From NCBI GenBank assembly GCA_023416745.1, contig JAEZHF010000051.1, positions 37,849 through 101,848 of the forward strand: 64,000 nt of DNA, written 5' to 3'. Under the pieces are notes generated by a model, which saw only the letters and a list, made by a program, of their open reading frames with translations, was not told the DNA's origin and searched no databases. Position numbers and translations under genes: made by a program. The stretch is from Bacillota bacterium (GTDB taxonomy: Bacteria > Bacillota > Clostridia > Christensenellales > SZUA-584). Below are positions 1 to 8,152 of this stretch, piece by piece (positions within the stretch are counted from its first letter, which is position 1; every line of letters begins with the position of its first letter).

Positions 1-197
1 AGAATGTCTAATGCGGTATCCAGCTTGTCGTCCGGCACGTTCTCTACGTACACGCGGCTTGCACCGCGGCGCACCACCGCACCTTCTATAGGAACCAGTG
101 CGCTCTCCACGTTGCGCACCAGCGCTTTTTCGAAAAACGGGCGGTTCAGCCCCTTTAAATGTATCTCCGCATACCTGATGATGATAACGTTGTCCAT
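1..197 (-). CDS. thiI: tRNA 4-thiouridine synthase ThiI, N-terminal fragment (cut by window edge)
   Basis: The visible 65 residues begin MDNVIIIRYAEIHLKGLNRP and continue with an FFEKAL stretch, the typical opening of ThiI before its THUMP domain. ThiI uses persulfide sulfur from a cysteine desulfurase to thiolate U8 of tRNA and, in some bacteria, to feed thiazole synthesis. The ATG (complement of 195-197) lies 2 bp after the stop of the upstream cysteine desulfurase, which fits a sulfur-relay pair translated from one mRNA. The PP-loop catalytic domain lies outside the window, so completeness cannot be judged. Confidence 0.85.
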   Translation of the reverse strand, partial: MDNVIIIRYAEIHLKGLNRPFFEKALVRNVESALVPIEGAVVRRGASRVYVENVPDDKLDTALDI

Positions 198-199
198 AT

Positions 200-1315
200 T
201 TACTTCCTTGCGAACCTCCTGAGTTGTGTTACGGCACTTTTGAGCTGCTCGAGGCACACCGCCACCTCTTCAAATGTATTCAGCGCTGAAAAGCTTACTC
301 TAACCGTACCTTCCGCATATGCGCGTCCGATGTTGCATTCGAGCAGTACGCGGCTGAGCTTTCCGCGTGAGCAAGCTGCTCCGGTGCCGATGCAAATACC
401 CTTCTCCCCCATAACCCGTGCCAGCACTTCGCCGCGTACACCCTCGAAGGATATGCTGACGATATGCGGCACGAACCGCTTTGGTGTGTTGACAACGCAA
501 TCATCAAACTTTGCGACGCCTTCTATAAACTTTTCGCGCAGACGCTCAACCTGCATATTATTCTCCCCGAACCGGGCGATCTCCTCCAACGCTTCGCCAA
601 ATGCCATGATGCCGAGCGTATTTTCGGTGCCTGCACGCAACGAGAGCTCTTGACCACCACCCAAGTGTAACGGTTTAAGCGACACCTCCTGCCGTGTCAG
701 CAAAGCGCCGGTGCCTTTCAGCGCATGTATCTTATGTGCGCTCACCGTGTAACAGTCGATATACCCCGCGCTCAGATCCACGTTCGTTTTCAGCAATGCC
801 TGAACACCGTCCGCATGCACGATTGTGTCTGGATTCTTCGCTTTGACCGCCTTACCGATCGCGATGATATCATTCAGCGCGCCCGTCTCATTGTTGACGT
901 GCATCACGCTGACGAGGGCCGTATCCTCTGTCACTAGGGCGGCGACGTCGTCCGGGTTTATGTTAAAATCCTGCGGCTTCACATAATCGATAAGAACACC
1001 ACTCTGCTCCATATACCGGCAGGTTTCATACACACTGGGGTGTTCGATGGCGCTTGTGATCATATGCGAACCGCGTTTACCATATGATGATAATACAAGG
1101 TTGTTCGCTTCCGTACCGCCGGACGTAAACACACAGCTGCCCTGCAGGTGAACAGCTGAAATGAGCTGCTGCCGTACATGCTTGATTTCTTTGAATACTG
1201 CTTCTGCCTGCCTGTACACCGCCGAAGGGTTGTGCCAAGACTGCTCCATATGCCTCTGCACCGCAGCTTTTGTGATCGGTTTGGTCGTTGCCGCGTTGTC
1301 AAGATAAATTTCCAA
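200..1315 (-). CDS. Cysteine desulfurase (NifS/IscS class V aminotransferase)
   Basis: This is a PLP enzyme that takes sulfur from cysteine as an enzyme-bound persulfide, here probably for ThiI encoded immediately downstream. Visible family marks are IYLDNAATTKP at the N terminus, SGGTEANN, the PLP-lysine segment SAHKIHALKGTG, and the mobile loop GTGAACSRGK with the persulfide cysteine. I place the start at a TTG (1315), giving 371 residues, because GGGAGG at 1326-1331 is correctly spaced for it. A TTG 24 bp upstream adds eight residues but has no ribosome binding site. A thiI-dedicated NifZ-like role is an inference from adjacency; the sequence alone does not separate it from an iron-sulfur cluster IscS. 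Confidence 0.9.
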   Translation of the reverse strand: MEIYLDNAATTKPITKAAVQRHMEQSWHNPSAVYRQAEAVFKEIKHVRQQLISAVHLQGSCVFTSGGTEANNLVLSSYGKRGSHMITSAIEHPSVYETCRYMEQSGVLIDYVKPQDFNINPDDVAALVTEDTALVSVMHVNNETGALNDIIAIGKAVKAKNPDTIVHADGVQALLKTNVDLSAGYIDCYTVSAHKIHALKGTGALLTRQEVSLKPLHLGGGQELSLRAGTENTLGIMAFGEALEEIARFGENNMQVERLREKFIEGVAKFDDCVVNTPKRFVPHIVSISFEGVRGEVLARVMGEKGICIGTGAACSRGKLSRVLLECNIGRAYAEGTVRVSFSALNTFEEVAVCLEQLKSAVTQLRRFARK

Positions 1316-1413
1316 AAAGTTAGTGCCTCCCGCGTCCAAATCGGTTATAATAAGTTATCATAACACGGAATGCGCTTTACTTTAAACTTTTTTTGAAACT
1401 GTGGAGGGTCGTA

Positions 1414-3354
1414 ATGGAAAAGTGTCCTAAATGCGGCAATAAGTTGAGCAATATTGATGTTCTTTGCCCCAGATGCGGCGCTTTGGTCGAGGTGATACAG
1501 GTCAAAAGCAGCTTTACTCCTCCGCTTGGCAGTGCAGCTCCGCCTCCGAAAGCCGAACGTCCGAATTTGATCGTCTACAATGAGGATCTGCCCGGCGAAG
1601 GACTTTTTACGGAAACACCGGACGAAGAGCTTGAAGAGTTAATTGAAGAGAATTTTGTCCCGACAGCCGCGGCTGAGGACAACACCGATATTTCCGCTTT
1701 TTCGCTGCCTGACTTTTCCGACCTCAAGCTGCCGGAGTTTGGAACGGATAAGGATTCGCCAGGCAATTCAGAGGACAATACTGTTGAACCGCAGACGGAT
1801 ACCCGAATGGCTCGCCGTGTTCGTGAGCGGCAGTGGCTGGAGCTTGAGGAAATGAACGCTGGTGCAGCCACACCCGAGGCTCAACTGCTCAAAGAGGCTG
1901 AGGAACTGACGTCACGTTCAGCGACCCGTGCGCGGTCTGATTATAATTCGGGGCGCAAATCGGTACTTCGTCCTGTTCCGGACGACACTGGATTTTCGGA
2001 TAGTATCAATGATACAGGCAGTCCCTTTGAGGACGAACCCCGTCGCTACCGTTCCCGAGACAAACGCTCTCCTGCTGTCTCAAAGAGTGCCAGCGTGAAA
2101 AAACTGCCTGCTCCTGCTATCATTTTGATCTGGGCGATGCTGGCGGCGGCTATTTTCCTTGGCTTCTTCTACCTGAACCGATTTGTTCAGACCACATACG
2201 GCGGATATCCGGCTTTTATCAACGAAATCACCAATGGTAAAATTGTATTGGACGGCAGCTCCTCTCATGCCGGTTCCATTGACGTTACTGTAACCGAATC
2301 CAAAACGCAAAGCGGTGCACCCGCCCACACCTTCAACATGGCTGCTGATGGAGCAAAATCGGTCCGCGTGTCTCAGACCGGCGATGAATATGAGATGGAG
2401 AATGGGACTGCAGTTTTTACTATTGCCGATGAAAGGATTGCTTTGGCACTCGGCGCTGTCACTTATGACAATACTGTTAAAGCTGAAAATCTGAACCTGG
2501 ATGTCACGTTTGGCTCCTCAACACAGAAATATGTCATTGAGCCGTTTGATCTGTATTTGATACGCTCCGATTATTCGCGCGAGGCCCCTGCGCAGACCCA
2601 TTCCTCTACGAATTCGGATGTTGTATCATTTTCTATAACTGTCGCGCCGGAATCCACCGTGTTCATTAACAATGTGAACTATACAAATAAAATTTCTGAC
2701 AATGGCAAGCTCAGCGCTGAACTAAAGCTGGAGTCCGACGGAGACAACATCTTCGTGATCGATGTAATCCAGCCGGGCCGACAGGCCGTCAAGGACAGCT
2801 TTACCATCACCCGGGAAGCCTCCCTGACGAAGCTTGAACCTACAGCAGAATACCAGCGCGTATACAGTGCAACCTTCGAGTGCCGTGGCACGACGGAAGC
2901 GGGCGCAACACTCAGCGCCGAGCTTAACGGCAAGACTTTCGCAGGTTTGGTGTCCGAAAGCGGTGCTTTTTCTGCAGCTTGCACCATCTCGGAATTCGGC
3001 TTGTACACGGTCAGTCTTACGGCAGCTAGCCCGGATAAGGCCAACAGCGTCATTGATGTTTCCGTGGAGTATCTGCCGGAGTTCAGCGTCTTTGCTCCTC
3101 AGGCACAGAAAAAGACCGTTGCTGATGCCGTAAAAAACGCTGCCAAACTGACTGATGCCGACATCAAGGTTGCCGGAAAGCCGGAAAATCTTTCAACGGA
3201 GGAACTGGCTCAGAATTTCTCGTTAAAATCTGGTAGCAGTGAGCTCAAATGCTATTATTACGGCGATGCGCCCAAGCTCACCGCTGGCAACGAATATACG
3301 TTTTATGGCAAGCTGGATGAGACCGGCCAGTTTTATGTGATGTTCGTTGAATAA
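1414..3354 (+). CDS. Zinc-ribbon, single-pass membrane protein with large extracytoplasmic region
   Basis: I do not recognise a named family. The 646-residue protein starts with a zinc ribbon (CPKCG and CPRCG within the first 30 residues), followed by a low-complexity acidic then basic cytoplasmic stretch to about residue 230. One transmembrane helix follows at about 235-254 (rich in A, I, L, F), and then about 390 extracytoplasmic residues that look like consecutive beta-rich, Ig- or Big-like modules. The start at 1414 is chosen for GGAGGG at 1403-1408; an in-frame TTG at 1393 lacks a ribosome binding site. It stands alone between divergent and convergent neighbours and ends just before a shared terminator. 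The ribbon-TM-beta layout suggests an envelope anchor or sensor, but function is unknown. Confidence 0.75.
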   Translation: MEKCPKCGNKLSNIDVLCPRCGALVEVIQVKSSFTPPLGSAAPPPKAERPNLIVYNEDLPGEGLFTETPDEELEELIEENFVPTAAAEDNTDISAFSLPDFSDLKLPEFGTDKDSPGNSEDNTVEPQTDTRMARRVRERQWLELEEMNAGAATPEAQLLKEAEELTSRSATRARSDYNSGRKSVLRPVPDDTGFSDSINDTGSPFEDEPRRYRSRDKRSPAVSKSASVKKLPAPAIILIWAMLAAAIFLGFFYLNRFVQTTYGGYPAFINEITNGKIVLDGSSSHAGSIDVTVTESKTQSGAPAHTFNMAADGAKSVRVSQTGDEYEMENGTAVFTIADERIALALGAVTYDNTVKAENLNLDVTFGSSTQKYVIEPFDLYLIRSDYSREAPAQTHSSTNSDVVSFSITVAPESTVFINNVNYTNKISDNGKLSAELKLESDGDNIFVIDVIQPGRQAVKDSFTITREASLTKLEPTAEYQRVYSATFECRGTTEAGATLSAELNGKTFAGLVSESGAFSAACTISEFGLYTVSLTAASPDKANSVIDVSVEYLPEFSVFAPQAQKKTVADAVKNAAKLTDADIKVAGKPENLSTEELAQNFSLKSGSSELKCYYYGDAPKLTAGNEYTFYGKLDETGQFYVMFVE

Positions 3355-3363
3355 TGATGATGC

Positions 3364-3399
3364 AAAAAAGGCGCCTACTGCATAGCTTGGCGCCTTTTT
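3364..3399. terminator. Bidirectional intrinsic terminator
   Basis: The hairpin has arms AAAAGGCGCC and GGCGCCTTTT around a 13-nt loop, with an A-run on the left and a T-run on the right. It can therefore end both the plus-strand zinc-ribbon gene and the minus-strand clpX transcript that converge here. Confidence 0.85.
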
Positions 3400-3414
3400 G
3401 ATTGAGTCTATTTG

Positions 3415-4701
3415 TTAAGCGAGGCCTTCCTTCTTAGCCTTGGGCAGCGCTTTCTGCTGCTTTGCGTCCTTTTCGCCAAGTATCAGCATCGGCACCTTGG
3501 AGCTCTTGACGGTGTCCTTCGTGATGACGCACTTCTTCACGTCGCCGCGGGAAGGCACTTCGTACATCACGTCCAGCATGATGGATTCCAGTATCGCCCG
3601 AAGACCGCGGGCGCCCGTCTTGCGCTCGATCGCGAGCTTCGCGATCTCCTTGAGTGCATCTTCCTCGAACTCAAGCTGAACGCCGTCCATCTCAAGGAGC
3701 TTAGAGAACTGCTTCACCAGCGCGTTCTTGGGCTGAGTCAGAATGTTGACCAGCGCGTCCTCTTCCAGCTGATGCAGCGTCACGATGATCGGTACGCGGC
3801 CCACGAATTCCGGGATAAGCCCGAACTTCAAGAGGTCTTCCGGTAAAATATTTTTGTACAGCTCGCCCAAGTCCTTCTTCTCGTTGGACACAACCTCAGC
3901 GCCGAAGCCCATCGTCTTGCGCCCGATGCGCCGTTCGATGATCTTTTCCAAACCGCCAAAAGCACCGCCGCAAATAAACAGGATGTTGGTCGTATCAATC
4001 TGCAGAAACTCCTGATGCGGGTGCTTACGACCGCCCTGAGGCGGAACACTGGCCACCGTGCCTTCAATGATTTTGAGCAGTGCCTGCTGCACCCCCTCGC
4101 CCGACACGTCCCGCGTGATGGATGGGTTGTCGCTCTTGCGCGCGATCTTGTCAATCTCATCGATGTAGATGATGCCGCGCTGCGCGCGCTCGATATCGTA
4201 ATCTGACGCTTGTATCAGCTTCAAAAGGATGTTCTCCACATCCTCGCCCACATAGCCCGCTTCCGTCAGAGACGTTGCGTCAGCCATCGCAAACGGCACG
4301 TTGAGTATGCGCGCCAGCGTCTGCGCCAGCAGCGTTTTACCGCAGCCCGTGGGTCCCAGCATAACAATGTTGCTCTTTTGCAGTTCAACATCGTCCGGCT
4401 TAACGTCGGAATTGATGCGCTTGTAGTGGTTGTATACCGCCACGGCCAGGTTTTTCTTGGCGTCTCCCTGACCGATCACATATTCATCCAGCGCCGCCAC
4501 GATATCCGCCGGCTTGGGGATATCCCCCATGTCAAACGTCGAGGCGTCCTGATAGTCCTCTTCTATTATCTCTTTACAAAGCTCAATGCATTCGTTGCAG
4601 ATATACACCCCCGGCCCAGCCACAAGCCGCCTGACCTGTTCCTGAGCCTTGCCGCAGAACGAACACTTCAATTGTTTTTGGTCGTCCACATAATTGGCCA
4701 T
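3415..4701 (-). CDS. clpX: ATP-dependent Clp protease ATP-binding subunit ClpX
   Basis: ClpX is the AAA+ unfoldase that feeds tagged proteins into ClpP. The 428 residues have the full family layout: an N-terminal zinc-binding domain with Cys13, Cys16, Cys35 and Cys38, Walker A GPTGCGKT near residue 115, Walker B IIYIDEIDKI near 176, and the sensor/arginine region and C-terminal small domain (ERKTGARGLRAI). The length is normal. It follows clpP by 15 bp and tig by one gene, so tig-clpP-clpX is read as one operon. It ends just before the terminator at 3364-3399. Confidence 0.97.
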   Translation of the reverse strand: MANYVDDQKQLKCSFCGKAQEQVRRLVAGPGVYICNECIELCKEIIEEDYQDASTFDMGDIPKPADIVAALDEYVIGQGDAKKNLAVAVYNHYKRINSDVKPDDVELQKSNIVMLGPTGCGKTLLAQTLARILNVPFAMADATSLTEAGYVGEDVENILLKLIQASDYDIERAQRGIIYIDEIDKIARKSDNPSITRDVSGEGVQQALLKIIEGTVASVPPQGGRKHPHQEFLQIDTTNILFICGGAFGGLEKIIERRIGRKTMGFGAEVVSNEKKDLGELYKNILPEDLLKFGLIPEFVGRVPIIVTLHQLEEDALVNILTQPKNALVKQFSKLLEMDGVQLEFEEDALKEIAKLAIERKTGARGLRAILESIMLDVMYEVPSRGDVKKCVITKDTVKSSKVPMLILGEKDAKQQKALPKAKKEGLA

Positions 4702-4716
4702 AGATTCACCTCGTTA

Positions 4717-5304
4717 CTATTTGCCTTTGGGCGGAATAATCTCATCGATGATCCCATATTTGAGCGCTTCTTCAGCGGTCATGTAGTTATCTCTTTCGGT
4801 ATCCGCAGCCACCTTCTCCACCGGCTGACCTGTTCTTTCCGCCAGTATCGCGTTCATCTTATTCTTAGTCGCGATAATGTGTTCGGCATGAATGGCGATA
4901 TCTGTCGCCTGGCCCCGAGCACCGCCCGAAGGCTGGTGGATCATCACCTCACTATTGGGGAGACACTTTCTCTTCCCCTTGGTGCCCGCAGCCAGCAGGA
5001 ACGCGCCCATGGAAGCTGCGAAACCGATGCATATGGTGCTGACATCGCACTGGATATACTGCATCGTATCAAATATCGCCATGCCAGCGGTCACACTGCC
5101 GCCGGGGCTGTTGATGTACAGGAAGATATCCTTATCCGGATCCTCCGCCACCAAAAATATCAGCTGCGCCACGACCAGATCGGCCATGGTGTCGTCTATC
5201 TCACCGGTGATGAACACAATTCGATCCTTGAGCAGCCGCGAGTAAATATCATAGCTGCGCTCGCCTTTGCTTGTCTGCTCGATGACAAATGGTACCAACG
5301 CCAT
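4717..5304 (-). CDS. clpP: ATP-dependent Clp protease proteolytic subunit ClpP
   Basis: This is the serine peptidase that forms the barrel of the ClpXP protease. The 195-residue protein has the catalytic triad in the expected places: Ser98 in GFAASMGAF, His123 in MIHQPSGG and Asp172 in TERDNYM. The oligomerisation region INSPGGSVTAG is intact. The start ATG has an AGGAGG site 5 nt upstream. It lies 34 bp downstream of tig and 15 bp before clpX. Confidence 0.97.
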   Translation of the reverse strand: MALVPFVIEQTSKGERSYDIYSRLLKDRIVFITGEIDDTMADLVVAQLIFLVAEDPDKDIFLYINSPGGSVTAGMAIFDTMQYIQCDVSTICIGFAASMGAFLLAAGTKGKRKCLPNSEVMIHQPSGGARGQATDIAIHAEHIIATKNKMNAILAERTGQPVEKVAADTERDNYMTAEEALKYGIIDEIIPPKGK

Positions 5305-5338
5305 AGTTTCCTCCTAATCCGTATATCACTATACTATT

Positions 5339-6676
5339 CTATTCGCCGGAAGTGTTTTCCTCCCCGGCGGCTTGCTTTTTGGCTTTTTTCTTGGGAGCGG
5401 AGAGCTTTGCGTTTTCCACCAGGAAAGTCACCGTATTATCATACGCGAGATTATCCTTGATATACGCGCGCTCTTCTTCGCTCAGTGCCTTGCTGTATTC
5501 CTCGATATCTTTCTTTGCGCGGTCTGCACGTTTTTTTATCTCTTCCTCAACCTGCTCGTCCGTCGCTTCGATGTTCTCAGCTTTCGTGATGGCTTCCACC
5601 ACCAGCTGCGTTCTTACCGACTTTTCAGCGGATTCGCGGTATTGCGCCCGGATGTCTTCTATCTTTGTGCCCGTCATCTGCAGGTAGTCCTGCAGCTTGA
5701 TGCCCTGATACATCATGCTGTATTCCAGCTGCCGCAGTTGATGGTCGATCTGGTTCTCGATCATGGGCTCAGGAATATCGATCTCGGCGGACTTGACTAC
5801 TTCTTCCAGCACCGCGTTTTCGGTATCTTCCTTCGCATGCTCCTCAGCATGAGCCAGCAGCTTGGCACGCACGTCGGCTCTGTACTCGTCCATAGAATCG
5901 AACTCGGATACGTCTTGTGCGAAATCGTCATCCAGCATCGGAAGCTCTTTCTGCTTCACGTCGTGCAGTACGATATGGAACACCGCTTCCTTGCCCGCGA
6001 GATGCTCTGCTCGATATTCCTCGGGGGATGTCACGGTGATATCCTTCTCCTCTTCCTTCTTCATACCGACGACCTGCTCTTCAAAGCCAGGGATGAACGT
6101 GTTTGAACCCAACTCTATAACCTGATTATCGGCAGTACCGCCGTCAAACTTAACTCCATCCACGCTGCCGGAGTAGTCGATGACGACCTTATCACCGTTT
6201 AGCGCCTCGCGGTCCACATCAACCCATCTGGAATTTCGCTCTGCCGCTTTCTTGAGCTCAGCTTCCACCTGTTCGTCGGTCACTTCGGCTTTTTTCTCCT
6301 CCGCCTTGACGCCCTTGTATTCGCCCAGTTTGACTTCGGGCTTCACAAATACTTCCGCCGTATAGACGACGCCCTCTTCCTTGCTAATCTTCTCAAGGTC
6401 GATCTCTGGGCGGGAAACCGGCACGATGCCCGTTTCGTCAACAGCTTTGGAATAGCTGTCCGGAAAAGCTATTTCAAAAGCATCCTCAAAGAAAATACCT
6501 TCACCATAATTTCTCTCTATAATCGGCCGCGGCACTTTGCCCTTGCGGAATCCCTGAACGGCAAATTTGCCTTTATTTTTCATATATGCTTGCTGCAGCG
6601 CCGCCGCAAAATCCTCCGCTGAAACCTCAATCGTCAGTTTTACTTTGTTTGCGCCTGCGCTCTCCACCTTCGCCAA
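5339..6676 (-). CDS. tig: Trigger factor, ribosome-associated peptidyl-prolyl isomerase
   Basis: Trigger factor binds at the ribosome exit tunnel and shields nascent chains. The ribosome-binding signature GFRKGKVPRP is present near residue 43, followed by a central FKBP-type PPIase domain (about 150-245) and a long helical C-terminal chaperone domain ending in a Lys-rich tail. I choose a TTG start at 6676 (445 residues). GAGGAGG lies about 9 nt upstream, and the sequence from there (AKVESAGANKVKLTIEV) matches the family N terminus. Longer in-frame extensions run into the promoter. It heads the tig-clpP-clpX operon. Confidence 0.94.
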   Translation of the reverse strand: MAKVESAGANKVKLTIEVSAEDFAAALQQAYMKNKGKFAVQGFRKGKVPRPIIERNYGEGIFFEDAFEIAFPDSYSKAVDETGIVPVSRPEIDLEKISKEEGVVYTAEVFVKPEVKLGEYKGVKAEEKKAEVTDEQVEAELKKAAERNSRWVDVDREALNGDKVVIDYSGSVDGVKFDGGTADNQVIELGSNTFIPGFEEQVVGMKKEEEKDITVTSPEEYRAEHLAGKEAVFHIVLHDVKQKELPMLDDDFAQDVSEFDSMDEYRADVRAKLLAHAEEHAKEDTENAVLEEVVKSAEIDIPEPMIENQIDHQLRQLEYSMMYQGIKLQDYLQMTGTKIEDIRAQYRESAEKSVRTQLVVEAITKAENIEATDEQVEEEIKKRADRAKKDIEEYSKALSEEERAYIKDNLAYDNTVTFLVENAKLSAPKKKAKKQAAGEENTSGE

Positions 6677-6741
6677 TGTACATGTCCTCCTCGTCAAAAT
6701 AACAGGCGGCACTGCCGCCATAGTAAAAAATATCGCTCTAT

Positions 6742-6770
6742 ATAGTAACATATATGCATTTTCAATGCAA
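6742..6770 (-). promoter_or_regulatory. Putative sigma-A promoter for tig-clpP-clpX
   Basis: Read on the minus strand there is a -35 TTGCAT (6765-6770), a 17-bp spacer and a -10 TACTAT (6742-6747), about 70 bp before the TTG start of tig. The untranslated leader contains a short GC-rich hairpin (GGCGGC/GCCGCC at 6705-6719). No CtsR-like direct repeat was recognised. Confidence 0.55.
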
Positions 6771-6852
6771 TCGAAAAAAACATATTGTTCATTGAAATTT
6801 GCAAAATATATCATTATAATCTTATTAAGCTTTTTTGCGTGGGGCTGAAATC

Positions 6853-6916
6853 CATAATATATATTATGAAAACAGGGTATTGTATATTTATACATTGTAT
6901 TGTATAATTATAAACA
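6853..6916 (+). promoter_or_regulatory. ArgR-like operator array upstream of argG
   Basis: Three AT-rich palindromes precede argG: CATAATATATATTATG (6853-6868, perfect), TGTATATTTATACA (6881-6894) and TGTATAATTATAAACA (6901-6916, core TATAATTATA). The last two have centres exactly 20 bp apart, which resembles the spacing of tandem ARG boxes bound by the ArgR/AhrC hexamer. They occupy the region just before the start codon, so arginine-dependent repression of argGH is the natural reading. Box identity is inferred from pattern only. Confidence 0.6.
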
Positions 6917-6940
6917 TCAATTTTTGTGAGGTTAATGCAG

Positions 6941-8152
6941 ATGGAGAAATTAAAAGTGCTGCTGGCCTATTCTGGCGGGCTCGATACCTCGGTGATCATA
7001 CCGTGGCTCAAGGAAAACTATGATTGTGAAGTAATCGCGATGGCCGCCGATGTGGGCCAGGGCGAGGAACTGGAACCCCTCCATGAAAAGGCTATTCAGA
7101 GCGGCGCAAGCAAATTATACATTGAGGATTTGAAGGACGAGTTCGTCACTGACTTCATATACCCCACGCTTAAAGCGGGCGCGGTTTACGAAAGCAAATA
7201 CCTTCTCGGAACGTCGATGGCACGGCCCATCATTGCCAAGCGTCTGGTGGAGGTTGCCAAGAAGGAAGGCTGCACCGCCATCTGCCATGGCGCCACAGGT
7301 AAGGGCAACGATCAGGTACGCTTCGAACTGACGATCAAGGCACTTGCGCCCGAGATGAAGATCATCGCCCCTTGGCGCATTTGGGACATCCGGTCGCGTG
7401 AGGACGCGATCGCCTATCTGGAAGAACGCAACCTTCCGCTTCCCGTATCAAAAAAACGGCCTTACAGTATGGACCGCAACCTGTGGCACTTAAGCCACGA
7501 GGGCAGCGATCTGGAAGACCCGTGGAACGAACCGCAGGATGAGCTTTATATGATCTGCAACCCGCCGGAAAAAGCGCCGGACGCTCCCGCCTATGTGACG
7601 GTCAGCTTCGATCAAGGTGTGCCGGTGTCGGTGGACGGCGAGGCTCTCTCCCCTGTCGCCATCATCGAGAAGCTCAACGAACTGGGTGCGCTGCACGGCG
7701 TGGGCATCGACGACATCGTGGAAAACCGCCTCGTCGGCATGAAGTGCCGCGGCGTTTATGAGACACCGGGCGGCACGATATTGTATGAGGCACACCGGGC
7801 GCTGGAATCGCTCACCATAGACCGCGATACGCTTCACTACAAGCAGGGCGTGGCGATCAAGTTTGCCGAGATGGTCTACTACGGTCAATGGTATACCCCG
7901 CTTCGCGAGGCGTTATCCGCGTTCGTGGATTCCACGCAACAGACAGTGACAGGCGACGTGCGGATCAAGCTGTTCAAGGGCCGCTGTGTGGCCGCAGGCG
8001 TGCAGTCTCCCTACTCGCTGTACAGCGAAGCGTTCGCCACCTTCAGCCGTGATGAGGTGTACAACCAGAAGGATGCGGAAGGCTTCATCAACCTGTTCGG
8101 CCTGCCGATCAAGGTAAAGGCGCTGCTCGACGCGCAGAGGGAACAAAAATGA
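6941..8152 (+). CDS. argG: Argininosuccinate synthase
   Basis: ArgG joins citrulline and aspartate with ATP to make argininosuccinate, the penultimate step of arginine synthesis. The N-type ATP pyrophosphatase P-loop AYSGGLDTSV lies at residues 9-18, and the family segments CHGATGKGNDQVRFE and SMDRNLWHLSHEG follow. The 403-residue length is normal. The start at 6941 is chosen because GTGAGG at 6926-6931 is 9 nt away; the ATG at 6935 is too close to it. argH overlaps the stop by 4 bp (ATGA), so the two are translationally coupled. Confidence 0.97.
   Translation: MEKLKVLLAYSGGLDTSVIIPWLKENYDCEVIAMAADVGQGEELEPLHEKAIQSGASKLYIEDLKDEFVTDFIYPTLKAGAVYESKYLLGTSMARPIIAKRLVEVAKKEGCTAICHGATGKGNDQVRFELTIKALAPEMKIIAPWRIWDIRSREDAIAYLEERNLPLPVSKKRPYSMDRNLWHLSHEGSDLEDPWNEPQDELYMICNPPEKAPDAPAYVTVSFDQGVPVSVDGEALSPVAIIEKLNELGALHGVGIDDIVENRLVGMKCRGVYETPGGTILYEAHRALESLTIDRDTLHYKQGVAIKFAEMVYYGQWYTPLREALSAFVDSTQQTVTGDVRIKLFKGRCVAAGVQSPYSLYSEAFATFSRDEVYNQKDAEGFINLFGLPIKVKALLDAQREQK

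Noticed and set aside
4210..5460. 416-codon plus-strand frame across clpX/clpP/tig
   Set aside because: Antisense to three certain genes and lacks domain-like sequence.
5372..6106. 244-codon plus-strand frame opposite tig
   Set aside because: Antisense to trigger factor with a shadow-like composition; no start site.
6705..6719. GC-rich hairpin in the tig leader as an attenuator
   Set aside because: The following sequence (TGTTATTTTG) is not a proper T-run and no competing structure was seen.
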